The position numbers and the translations under genes were made by a program. Below, in pieces: positions 17,366 through 26,249 of a DNA stretch of 64,000 nt (positions are counted from its first letter, which is position 1; the number at the start of each line of letters is the position of its first letter). Source of the DNA: Microtetraspora sp. NBRC 13810. GTDB taxonomy: Bacteria > Actinomycetota > Actinomycetes > Streptosporangiales > Streptosporangiaceae. The notes below the pieces were generated by a model. That model was not told where the DNA came from, made no database searches, and saw only the letters and a list, made by a program, of their open reading frames with translations. The stretch lies in NCBI RefSeq assembly GCF_030268685.1, contig NZ_BSRQ01000008.1, forward strand, positions 173,127-237,126, given 5' to 3'.

Positions 17366-18825
17366 CAGAACTGCTCCGCCTGCCCGGAGGCGACGAGCGG
17401 ATGCACGCCCCTGCGCACCCCCGGCACCTCCCCGCACAACCGCGGCGTCGGGAAGACCTTGCCCGGGTTGGACAGCCCCGCGGGGTCGAACGCGCACCGC
17501 ACGAGCTGCATCGTGTCCAGGTCCTCCGCGGAGAACATCCTCGGCATGTAACGCGCCTTGTCCACCCCGACGCCGTGCTCGCCGGTGATCGAACCGCCGT
17601 GCTCGATGCACAGGTCGAGGATCCGGCCCGAGACGATCTCGGCGCGCTCGCCCGCGCCCTCCTCGGCGTCGTCGAACAGCACCAGCGGGTGCAGGTTGCC
17701 GTCTCCGGCGTGGAAGACGTTGGCCACCCTGATGCCGTGCTCCTCGGCCAGCCGGTCGATGCCGGCCAGCACCCTGGGCAGCGCCGTGCGCGGCACCACG
17801 CCGTCCTGCACGATGTAGGCGGGGCTGATCCTGCCGACCGCGGCGAAGGCCGACTTGCGGCCCCGCCAGATCGCCGCCCGCTCGGCGGGATCGTCCGCCG
17901 TGCGCGTCTCGAACGCGCCGCTCGCCCGGCAGATCCGGGTGACCTCGCCGTACTGGTGGCGCACCTCCTCGGCCGGGCCGTCCAGCTCGACGATCAGCAC
18001 CGCGCCCGCGCCCTGCGGGTAACCGCAGCTCACCGCCGCCTCGGCGGCCTCGATGGCCAGCGCGTCCATCATCTCGATCGCGGCGGGCACGATCCCGGCG
18101 CCGATGATCTCCGACACGGCGACGCCGCCCGCCTCGGTGTCGGCGAACGCGGCGAGCAGCGTGGTGACCGTCTCGGGGGTGCGCGACAGCCGTACCGTGA
18201 TCTTGGTGGCGATGCCGAGCGTGCCCTCCGAGCCGACGAAGGCGCCGAGCAGGTCGTAGCCGGGGTCGCGGGCGTCGAGCTCGACGACGTCGCCGTCCGG
18301 GGTGACGATCTCCAGGGCCTCGATGTGGTTCACCGTGAAGCCGTACTTCAGGCAGTGGGCGCCGCCGGAGTTCTCGGCGACGTTGCCGCCGATCGAGCAG
18401 ACCTGCTGGCTGGAGGGGTCGGGCGCGTAGTAGTAACCCTGGGCGCGGACGGCCTCGCTGATCGCCAGGTTCGTCACGCCCGGCTCCACCACCGCCCGCC
18501 GGTTGTCCAGATCGACCTCCAGGACGCGGCGCATCCTGGAGGTCACGATCAGCACGCCGTCGGTGCGCGGCAGCGCCCCGCCGGACAGCCCGGTCCCGGC
18601 GCCGCGCGCGACGAACGGCACGCCGTACTCCGCGCAGAGCCGGACCACGGCGGAGATCTCCCCGGCCGTCCGCGGCAGCACCACGACGCCCGGCACGGCC
18701 CGGTGGTAGGTCAGGCCGTCGCACTCGTAGGTGCGCAGCCGGACCGGGTCGGTGATCACCGCCTCGGGTTCGAGCACTCCGGAGAGGCGGGCGGCCACCT
18801 CCCGCAGCGGCGTCGTCAGGGTCAT
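17365..18825 (-). CDS. glcD: Glycolate oxidase catalytic FAD subunit
   Basis: 486 aa, ATG with GGAGGAGA directly upstream. Full-length FAD-linked oxidase: FAD domain with VPFVARGAGTGLSGGALP, DPSSQQVCSIGGNVAENSGG and GSEGTLGIATKITVRL, then the C-terminal catalytic domain with VFHAGDGNLHPL and ITGEHGVGVDK. It oxidises glycolate (or a related 2-hydroxyacid) to glyoxylate. It starts 42 bases after the aceB stop and overlaps glcE, within a five-gene operon. D-lactate dehydrogenase is the main alternative; aceB next door supports glyoxylate as product. Confidence 0.92.
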   Translation of the reverse strand: MTLTTPLREVAARLSGVLEPEAVITDPVRLRTYECDGLTYHRAVPGVVVLPRTAGEISAVVRLCAEYGVPFVARGAGTGLSGGALPRTDGVLIVTSRMRRVLEVDLDNRRAVVEPGVTNLAISEAVRAQGYYYAPDPSSQQVCSIGGNVAENSGGAHCLKYGFTVNHIEALEIVTPDGDVVELDARDPGYDLLGAFVGSEGTLGIATKITVRLSRTPETVTTLLAAFADTEAGGVAVSEIIGAGIVPAAIEMMDALAIEAAEAAVSCGYPQGAGAVLIVELDGPAEEVRHQYGEVTRICRASGAFETRTADDPAERAAIWRGRKSAFAAVGRISPAYIVQDGVVPRTALPRVLAGIDRLAEEHGIRVANVFHAGDGNLHPLVLFDDAEEGAGERAEIVSGRILDLCIEHGGSITGEHGVGVDKARYMPRMFSAEDLDTMQLVRCAFDPAGLSNPGKVFPTPRLCGEVPGVRRGVHPLVASGQAEQF

Positions 18826-18867
18826 CTCTCCTCCGGTCGCTCGGGTCTCCTTACGATCCTGCCCCGC

Positions 18868-20457
<1,590 letters not shown>

Positions 20458-20466
20458 GAGCTGCCT

Positions 20467-20481
20467 TTCCGCTATGTGGAA
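20467..20481 (-). promoter_or_regulatory. IclR-type operator box 1 before aceB
   Basis: TTCC-N7-GGAA, 10 to 24 bases upstream of the aceB ATG and adjoining its GAAAGG ribosome binding site. IclR-family regulators recognise such short inverted repeats. Confidence 0.6.
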
Positions 20482-20487
20482 AAACGA

Positions 20488-20502
20488 TTCTGGATTATGG
20501 AA
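20488..20502 (-). promoter_or_regulatory. IclR-type operator box 2 before aceB
   Basis: TTCTGGATTATGGAA, a second imperfect copy exactly 21 bases (two helical turns) from box 1. On the minus strand it contains CATAAT, a possible -10 element, so a bound regulator would block the promoter. Confidence 0.55.
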
Positions 20503-20667
20503 GTGACGCTACTTCATGGCTTTTGGGGGGTCAAAGACCGGGTACCCGCCTCCCGCTCAGGGGCGAGCCGGGGATGGCCCGGGGGCGTCCCTGATGCCCG
20601 GCGGGCACGCGGTCCGCCACTCTTGGTGAGGACGGACGGCCTACCCGAGGGGACCGAGGGAAACACG

Positions 20668-21369
20668 ATGAGACGCATGGCGACCGCCGGAGCGGTACTG
20701 GGCGCAGGACTCCTCCTGACCGGCTGCGGCCTGGACGGCGTCGGCGGGCCGGCCAAGGAGGACGTCGTCGGCTACGACGTCAAGGGCGCGGTGACCGCGC
20801 TGGAGGTGAAGACCGGCGCGGGCGACATCGTGGTCAACGAGTCCGACCGCACCGGGCTGCGGGTCACCGAGACCCTGCACTGGCGGGGCGACGCCCGCCC
20901 GGAGACCGAGCACCCGGTGGACGGCGCCAAGCTCACTCTCGGCTACGCCTGCCCCGACCGGTTCGGGTTCGGCGAGTGCTGGGTGGACTACAAGGTCGAG
21001 GTGCCCCGCGGGCTCGACGTGGACGTGGACACCGGCTCGGGCCGGCTCACCCTGCGCTCCATCTCGGGCACCCTCGTCGCCTCCACCGGCTCGGGCGACA
21101 TCGAGGCCGGCGGGCTGGCCGTCAAGCGGGTCGTCGCCGAGACCGGCTCCGGCACCGTGGACCTGGGATTCTCCGCCGCCCCCGACGACGCGCGCGTCGA
21201 GACCGGCTCCGGCGACGCCACCGTACGGCTGCCGCAGGGCGCCTACGCCGTCACCGCGGAAAGCGGCGCGGGTGATGAGAGGATAGAGGTGACCGACGAC
21301 GATTCGGCCCCGCGAAAGGTGGACGTGTCCACCGGTTCCGGCGACGCCAATGTGTTGAAAAATCAGTGA
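20668..21369 (+). CDS. Lipoprotein with DUF4097-type beta-helix
   Basis: 233 aa from ATG 20668 with GAGGG upstream. The signal ends in lipobox LTGC (Cys20). The mature protein is a repetitive beta structure in which TGSGD/TGAGD motifs recur about every 20 residues (KTGAGDIVV, DTGSGRLTL, STGSGDIEA, ETGSGTVDL, ETGSGDATV, ESGAGDERI, STGSGDANV). This is the pattern of DUF4097/adhesin-like putative beta-helices. Four cysteines lie in the early insert (YACPDRFGFGECW). It is anchored outside the membrane; the role is unknown. It is divergent to aceB. Confidence 0.86.
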   Translation: MRRMATAGAVLGAGLLLTGCGLDGVGGPAKEDVVGYDVKGAVTALEVKTGAGDIVVNESDRTGLRVTETLHWRGDARPETEHPVDGAKLTLGYACPDRFGFGECWVDYKVEVPRGLDVDVDTGSGRLTLRSISGTLVASTGSGDIEAGGLAVKRVVAETGSGTVDLGFSAAPDDARVETGSGDATVRLPQGAYAVTAESGAGDERIEVTDDDSAPRKVDVSTGSGDANVLKNQ

Positions 21370-21464
21370 TCGCGGCGATAACCAGGTGAGCTTCCGCGGG
21401 TGGCGTGTCACCATCGGGGAAGACACCACGGTGTTCGGACGTTGATTTCACAGAGATGACATTT

Positions 21465-22928
21465 ATGCAGAACGATTCCCGTGCTCGCTTCACCCGTGAC
21501 GACCGCAGCCGGCTGGACGACCTGGAGGCCACCACGGCCGACGTCCCCGAGACCGGCGAGCTCGACCTGGAGGACCGTCAGGCGCTACGCCGGGTGGCCG
21601 GCCTGTCCACCGAGCTTCAGGACATCACCGAAGTCGAGTACCGTCAGCTTCGACTTGAGCGGGTCGTCCTGGTCGGTGTCTGGACCTCGGGAAGCGCGGC
21701 CGACGCGGACAACTCCCTCCTCGAACTCAAGCTCCTCGCCGAGACGGCGGGCTCGGAGGTGCTGGACGGCGTGATCCAGCGCCGCCAGCGGCCCGACCCG
21801 GCGACCTACATCGGCTCGGGCAAGGCCGTCGAGCTGCGCGACATCGTGGCGGCCTCCGGCGCGGACACGGTGATCTGCGACGGTGAGCTGACCCCCGGCC
21901 AGCTCCGCCAGCTGGAGGAGGTCGTCAAGGTCAAGGTGATCGACCGCACCGCGCTGATCCTCGACATCTTCGCCCAGCACGCCCAGAGCCGCGAGGGCAA
22001 GGCCCAGGTCGAGCTGGCCCAGCTCCAGTACCTCATGCCGCGGCTGCGCGGCTGGGGTGGCAACCTGTCCCGGCAGGTCGGCGGCCGGGCCGCCGGCGGC
22101 GTCGGCATCGGCGGGCGCGGCCCCGGTGAGACCAAGATCGAGCTGGACCGGCGGCGGATCCGCGAGCGGATGTCCAAGCTGCGCAGGCAGATCAGCGGCA
22201 TGTCCACCGCCCGCGAGACCAAGCGCACCAGGCGGCGGGGCCGCGAGGTGCCCGCGGTCGCCATCGCCGGCTACACCAACGCGGGCAAGTCCTCGCTGCT
22301 CAACCGGCTCACCGGAGCCGGCGTGCTGGTCGAGGACGCGCTGTTCGCCACGCTGGACCCGACGGTCCGCAGGGCGCGCACGCCGGAGGGCCGGCTGTTC
22401 ACGCTCGCCGACACCGTCGGCTTCGTGCGGCACCTGCCCACCCAGCTCGTCGAGGCGTTCAGGTCCACGCTGGAGGAGGTCGGCGAGGCCGATCTGATCC
22501 TGCACGTGGTGGACGGCTCGCACCCCGACCCCGAGTCGCAGCTCGCCGCCGTGCGGGAGGTGCTGGCCGACATCGAGGCCAACGACCTGCCCGAGATCGT
22601 GGTGATCAACAAGGCCGACGCCGCCGACCCGGTGGTGCTGGCCAGGCTCACCGCCAGGGAGCGCCGCAGCGTCGTGGTCTCCGCGCGCACCGGCGCGGGC
22701 ATGGACGAGCTGATGGCGCTCATCGAGCGCGAGCTGCCCAGGCTCGACCACGAGGTCCGCGTGCTGGTGCCCTACGACCGGGGCGACCTGATCTCGCGGG
22801 CGCACAAGGAGGGCGAGGTGCTGTCGGTGGAGCACACCGGAGACGGCACCGTGCTGCACGCGCGTGTGCTGTCCAGCCTGTTCGGCGACCTCGACCGGTT
22901 CGCCAAGCCGATCGAGACGGTCTCCTAG
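21465..22928 (+). CDS. hflX: Ribosome-associated GTPase HflX
   Basis: 487 aa from ATG 21465 (AGAG 9 bases upstream); ATG 21456 or an upstream in-frame start would extend it. HflX binds stalled 70S/50S ribosomes and splits them. The N-terminal domain shows DPATYIGSGKAVEL and the HflX signature GWGGNLSRQVGGRAAGGVGIGGRGPGETKIELDRRRI in pieces along the sequence. The GTPase domain has the P-loop GYTNAGKSS, DTVGFVRHLP and NKAD. It ends with the C-terminal domain. A strong stem-loop follows the stop. Confidence 0.95.
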   Translation: MQNDSRARFTRDDRSRLDDLEATTADVPETGELDLEDRQALRRVAGLSTELQDITEVEYRQLRLERVVLVGVWTSGSAADADNSLLELKLLAETAGSEVLDGVIQRRQRPDPATYIGSGKAVELRDIVAASGADTVICDGELTPGQLRQLEEVVKVKVIDRTALILDIFAQHAQSREGKAQVELAQLQYLMPRLRGWGGNLSRQVGGRAAGGVGIGGRGPGETKIELDRRRIRERMSKLRRQISGMSTARETKRTRRRGREVPAVAIAGYTNAGKSSLLNRLTGAGVLVEDALFATLDPTVRRARTPEGRLFTLADTVGFVRHLPTQLVEAFRSTLEEVGEADLILHVVDGSHPDPESQLAAVREVLADIEANDLPEIVVINKADAADPVVLARLTARERRSVVVSARTGAGMDELMALIERELPRLDHEVRVLVPYDRGDLISRAHKEGEVLSVEHTGDGTVLHARVLSSLFGDLDRFAKPIETVS

Positions 22929-22946
22929 CCCCGGATCGCGACGGGC

Positions 22947-22980
22947 GGGCCGCCGGTGCCGTACGACACCGGCGGCCCTT
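22947..22980 (+). terminator. Stem-loop terminator after hflX
   Basis: A perfect 12-bp stem, GGGCCGCCGGTG at 22947-22958 and CACCGGCGGCCC at 22967-22978, with an 8-base loop, begins 18 bases after the hflX stop and is followed by TTCCC. From here to 23341 (about 360 bases) I see no convincing gene; the stretch has visibly lower GC. Confidence 0.75.
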
Positions 22981-23277
22981 CCCGTGCGCCGGAAACTTCG
23001 CGCTGGGCGGCAAATGCGACGGTGGTCGTACATGCCGGGGATTGCTACTATTGCTCAAGCCTCGCGACCCCATTCTGATGCAGGTTTCGCATGACGCTTG
23101 CTGTGAGTCGTGGTGCTTGCCGGATGTGATATGCCCTGAGGTGCGCGAACGGCTTGGCGAGGAGGACGGGAAGGCCGATCTGCCGGCCTGGGCGCCCGGC
23201 GAGAGACCGACGTTCTTCCCCAATACCCCTGTACAGCAAGCCGACCTGTGAAATAACGTAACTGAACTGAAATCGCC

Positions 23278-23289
23278 AGATCATGATCT
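23278..23289. promoter_or_regulatory. Palindrome upstream of the HutI-like gene
   Basis: AGATCATGATCT is a perfect 12-bp palindrome flanked by CGCC and CGGCG, which extends the symmetry. It lies about 50 bases before the leader ORF and is a candidate operator. Confidence 0.4.
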
Positions 23290-23341
23290 CGGCGATACGG
23301 TCACCGCACAACACTTGCGGATGAGAAGCAGGAGACCCCCG

Positions 23342-23419
23342 ATGTCGTCCGGACTGCCAGCGGACCCCGTGGGCGCCAGCGCCCGCGCGAGCCTGGCCTG
23401 CTCTCCCCGGGACCGGTGA
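23342..23419 (+). CDS. 25-codon leader ORF before the HutI-like gene
   Basis: ATG 23342 is preceded by CAGGAGA, the best ribosome binding site in the region. The ORF encodes 25 residues (starting MSSGLPADPVG) and stops with TGA 4 bases before the ATG of the HutI-like gene, which itself has no good binding site. This arrangement suggests translational coupling. No run of a single amino acid typical of attenuation is present. The peptide itself matches nothing I recognise. Confidence 0.45.
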   Translation: MSSGLPADPVGASARASLACSPRDR

Positions 23420-23423
23420 TGCG

Positions 23424-24632
23424 ATGACCGTGCGGCTGCTGACCAACATCGGCCGGCTGTGGACCGGCAACGACGTGTGCAGCAACGCGGCGATCCTCGT
23501 GCACAACGATCGGATCGCGTGGGTGGGCCGTGCGGCCGACCTGCCGCAGAGCGTCCCCGGTGTCGTCGACGACATCGTCGACGTGGATCATGTGGAGAAC
23601 CTCGGCGGCGCGCTCGTCACGCCCGGCCTGATCGACGCCCATACCCATCCGGTCTACGCCGGCAACCGCTACGCCGAGATGGCCATGCGCACCGGCGGCT
23701 CCTCGCCCAGCGCGATCACCGCGGCCGGCGGCGGCATCGGCTCGACCGTGACCGTCACCCGCGGCACCGACCCGTGGACCCTGTGCAACGGCGTCCGCGA
23801 GCGCCTGCGCGAATGGCTGCTGAGCGGCACCACCACCGTCGAGGCCAAGACCGGCTACCACCTCACCCGCGACGGCGAGCTCGCCGACATCCGCCTGCTG
23901 CGCGAGCTCGAGAAAGAGCCGATGATGCCGCGGGTGCACGTGACCTTCCTGGCCGCGCACGTCGTGCCGCCCGAGTACTTCGGCCGTCAGCGCGACTACG
24001 TGGAGGCGGTCGGCTCCTGGTGCGGCGACGCCGCGGCGGCCGGCGCCGACAGCGTCGACGTCTACTGCGACGAGGGTCACTTCACCACCGAGGAGGCCCG
24101 CTGGGTGCTCTCCTCCGGGCGCAACGTCGGCCTGCTGCCGCGCATCCACGCCGGCGCCCACAGCCGCCGCGGCGCCGTACAGCTCGCCGCCGAGCTGGGC
24201 TGCGCCTCCGCCGACCTGCTGCACCACGTCTCCGACGAGGACATCGCGGTCCTGTCCCGGTACGGCGTGCCCGCGGTCGTCTGCCCCAGCACCGCGCTGC
24301 AGGACGACAACCTGCCGCCGGTCCGCCGCATGATCAGCCAGGGCGTGCCGATCGCGCTCGGCAGCGACCACAACCCCGGCCACTGCGGCATCACCTCGAT
24401 GTCCCTGGTGATCAGCCTCGCCGTCGCCGCCTTCGGCATGAGCGTGGGCGACGCCCTGCGTGCCGCCACCCTGGGCGGCGCGACCGTGCTGCGCGCCCCC
24501 GACCGCGGCGTGCTCGCCCCCGGCCGCCTCGCCGACATCGTCCAGTGGGACGCCGACCACGAGGGCGCCTTCGCCTGGGCGTTCGGTCTCAAGCCCCGCC
24601 GCGTCTGGAGCGGCGGCGTCCCGGTTCAGTGA
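23424..24632 (+). CDS. HutI-like amidohydrolase (imidazolonepropionase family)
   Basis: 402 aa. The fold and overall sequence match imidazolonepropionase: PGLIDAHTHPVYAGNRYAE (metal His pair), AGGGIGSTV, VEAKTGY, HVTFLAAHVVP, DVYCDEGHFT, a metal His in LPRIHAGAH, and a metal Asp in LGSDHNPG. However, the HADE signature reads HAGA (Glu absent) and the His of SADHL is Leu, with HH two residues later. Both positions are thought to be catalytic in true HutI, so the substrate may differ. No other hut gene is nearby. Annotators would probably call it hutI; I trust the superfamily more than the name. Confidence 0.7.
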   Translation: MTVRLLTNIGRLWTGNDVCSNAAILVHNDRIAWVGRAADLPQSVPGVVDDIVDVDHVENLGGALVTPGLIDAHTHPVYAGNRYAEMAMRTGGSSPSAITAAGGGIGSTVTVTRGTDPWTLCNGVRERLREWLLSGTTTVEAKTGYHLTRDGELADIRLLRELEKEPMMPRVHVTFLAAHVVPPEYFGRQRDYVEAVGSWCGDAAAAGADSVDVYCDEGHFTTEEARWVLSSGRNVGLLPRIHAGAHSRRGAVQLAAELGCASADLLHHVSDEDIAVLSRYGVPAVVCPSTALQDDNLPPVRRMISQGVPIALGSDHNPGHCGITSMSLVISLAVAAFGMSVGDALRAATLGGATVLRAPDRGVLAPGRLADIVQWDADHEGAFAWAFGLKPRRVWSGGVPVQ

Positions 24633-24751
24633 GTCCGGGGCATATCGGCGGAAGATGTCGCTCGCTGTTCATTCCGGCGAGGTGCCCCTGATCGGCGGCC
24701 CGTTGGCATCATGAGCCCCGGTAGCCGGACCACGACCTGGGAGCATGTGCC

Positions 24752-25345
24752 GTGATGCCGACTGGCGGCGATACCTCGCTGCTGCGCGAGTTCCTGCGGG
24801 CCCCGTTGCTGACCGCCACCGTGGCGCCGAGCTCGCGGTGGCTCGCCGACCAGATGGTCGTGCCGATCCCCGAGAGCGGCCAGCCGACCGTGGTGGAGCT
24901 GGGACCGGGCACCGGAGCCTTCACCCGTGGCATCCAGGAGCGCCTGGGCGGGCGCGGCCACCACCTGGCCATCGAACTCAACCCGCGTCTCGCCGGGCCG
25001 CTCAGCCGCCGCTTCCCCGGCGTCGAGGTCGTGCACGCGGACGCGGCCCGGCTGCCGGAGCTGCTGGCCGAGCGCGGCCTGTCCGCCGATCTCGTGGTCA
25101 GCGGCCTCCCCTGGGTGGCCTACCAGCCGAACGGGAAGCGGCCGCTGCTGCCCCTGGTGGCCGGGTCGCTGTCCGGCCACGGGGTCTTCACGCAGTTCGC
25201 CTACTGCTGGACCCGGTGGGCTCCGCCCGCGCAGCGGTATCTGCTCGACCTGCGCAGGACCTTCGAGGAGGTCGTGCTGAGCCGCACGGTGTGGCTCAAC
25301 CTGCCGCCCGCCCTGGTGTACTTCGCCCGCCGCCCCCGGGGATAG
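24752..25345 (+). CDS. Class I SAM-dependent methyltransferase
   Basis: 197 aa from GTG 24752 (ATG 24755 also possible; GGGAG at 24739-24743). The SAM-binding motif is VVELGPGTGAFTRGI, with an acidic residue at AIELNP and VVHADAARLPEL. VVSGLPWVAY is the post-motif seen in phospholipid N-methyltransferase-like (PmtA-like) and KsgA-like enzymes. Length fits the small PmtA-type group, but the substrate is not certain. It follows the HutI-like gene by 119 bases on the same strand. Its stop codon lies inside a sequence (CGGGGATAGCG) that recurs at the end of a downstream tandem array. Confidence 0.82.
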   Translation: MMPTGGDTSLLREFLRAPLLTATVAPSSRWLADQMVVPIPESGQPTVVELGPGTGAFTRGIQERLGGRGHHLAIELNPRLAGPLSRRFPGVEVVHADAARLPELLAERGLSADLVVSGLPWVAYQPNGKRPLLPLVAGSLSGHGVFTQFAYCWTRWAPPAQRYLLDLRRTFEEVVLSRTVWLNLPPALVYFARRPRG

Positions 25346-25432
25346 CGCCGTCCCCGGGGCGTTCTCGGGTCGTCCCCGGGGCGTCCACGGGTCGTTCTCG
25401 GGGCGTTCTCGGGTCGTTCTCGGGGATAGCGT
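25337..25432. repeat. 11-bp tandem array starting at a stop codon
   Basis: Seven gap-free 11-bp units run from 25349 to 25425, each of the form CGTYCYCGGGK (units alternate CGTCCCCGGGG, CGTTCTCGGGT and variants). The sequence CGGGGATAGCG, which contains the TAG stop of the methyltransferase gene, occurs both at 25337-25347 and again right after the last unit. Shorter 9-base variants continue to about 25470. Confidence 0.9.
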
Positions 25433-25493
25433 GCTGTCCACAGAACGGCGTTCGGGGCGTTCGGGGGGATCGCCGCCGCCATAGCCTGCGCGC

Positions 25494-26249
25494 GTGCGAA
25501 CCGACCAGCGGGCCGACGAGCGCGCGACAGCCGAGGCGAGGCTGCGCGCGCTGCGCGGGCACCCGTCTCCAGCGCGCCCCTTCGAGGAGGACGACCGGCC
25601 CGGCGGCCGTGCCCTGGCGCCCCCGGGGTCCCGGCCGTCCCTGGCGGGGTTGCGCCGCCTGGTCGCCGACGCGGATCCCGGCGGGCCGCGGCTGAAGGTC
25701 CTCGTCGCGATCGGGGTGCTGGCGGCCGCGGTGGGCGGGCTCTACGCCTGGCGCGCCCAGCCGGTCGCCGAGCCGCTGCCTCCGCCGCCGGCCGCCCCGC
25801 CCGTCGTCGCCCGGCCCTCGGCCTCCCCCTCTCCGGAGGTCACCGTGCACGTGGCGGGGAAGGTCCGGCGGCCCGGCGTGGTCACCTTGCCCGGCGGGGC
25901 CAGGGTCAAGGACGCGATCGCGGCGGCCGGCGGCGCGAAGAAGGCCGCGGCGACCGGCACGCTCAACCTGGCCCGCCGGCTGATCGACGGCGAGCAGATC
26001 GTCGTCGGCGCCCCGGGTGGCGGTTCTCCTCCGCCCCTGGCCGACCCCATGACCGGCGCCGTGGTGGACCTCAACACCGCGACCGTCGAGCAACTGGACC
26101 TGCTCCCCGGCGTCGGAGAGGTCCTCGCCCGCCGCATCCTCGACTACCGCGAGGCCAACGGCGGCTTCCGCAGCGTGGAGCAGCTCAACGACGTCTCCGG
26201 CATCGGCGACAGCAAATACGCCGACATCAAAGACAAGGTCCGGGTGTGA
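25494..26249 (+). CDS. comEA: ComEA-type DNA-binding protein
   Basis: 251 aa, GTG start. An N-terminal cytosolic region, one membrane segment (about residues 68-86), and a Pro-rich linker are followed by an SLBB domain (VTVHVAGKVRRPGVVTLPGGARVKDAI). A C-terminal helix-hairpin-helix pair ends it (VDLNTATVEQLDLLPGVGEVLARRILDYRE, VSGIGDSKYADIKD). ComEA binds incoming DNA outside the membrane during uptake. TAGCCT just before the GTG could be a -10 of a leaderless transcript. It overlaps comEC by 4 bases. Whether the strain is naturally competent is unknown; the pair is conserved in many actinobacteria not known to take up DNA. Confidence 0.92.
   Translation: MRTDQRADERATAEARLRALRGHPSPARPFEEDDRPGGRALAPPGSRPSLAGLRRLVADADPGGPRLKVLVAIGVLAAAVGGLYAWRAQPVAEPLPPPPAAPPVVARPSASPSPEVTVHVAGKVRRPGVVTLPGGARVKDAIAAAGGAKKAAATGTLNLARRLIDGEQIVVGAPGGGSPPPLADPMTGAVVDLNTATVEQLDLLPGVGEVLARRILDYREANGGFRSVEQLNDVSGIGDSKYADIKDKVRV

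Noticed and set aside
23042-23251. 69-codon plus-strand frame (TTG start, internal ATG 23078), Cys-containing peptide, between hflX and the HutI-like gene.
   Set aside because: No ribosome binding site, no recognised family and a rare TTG start; the region is better explained as spacer and promoter sequence.
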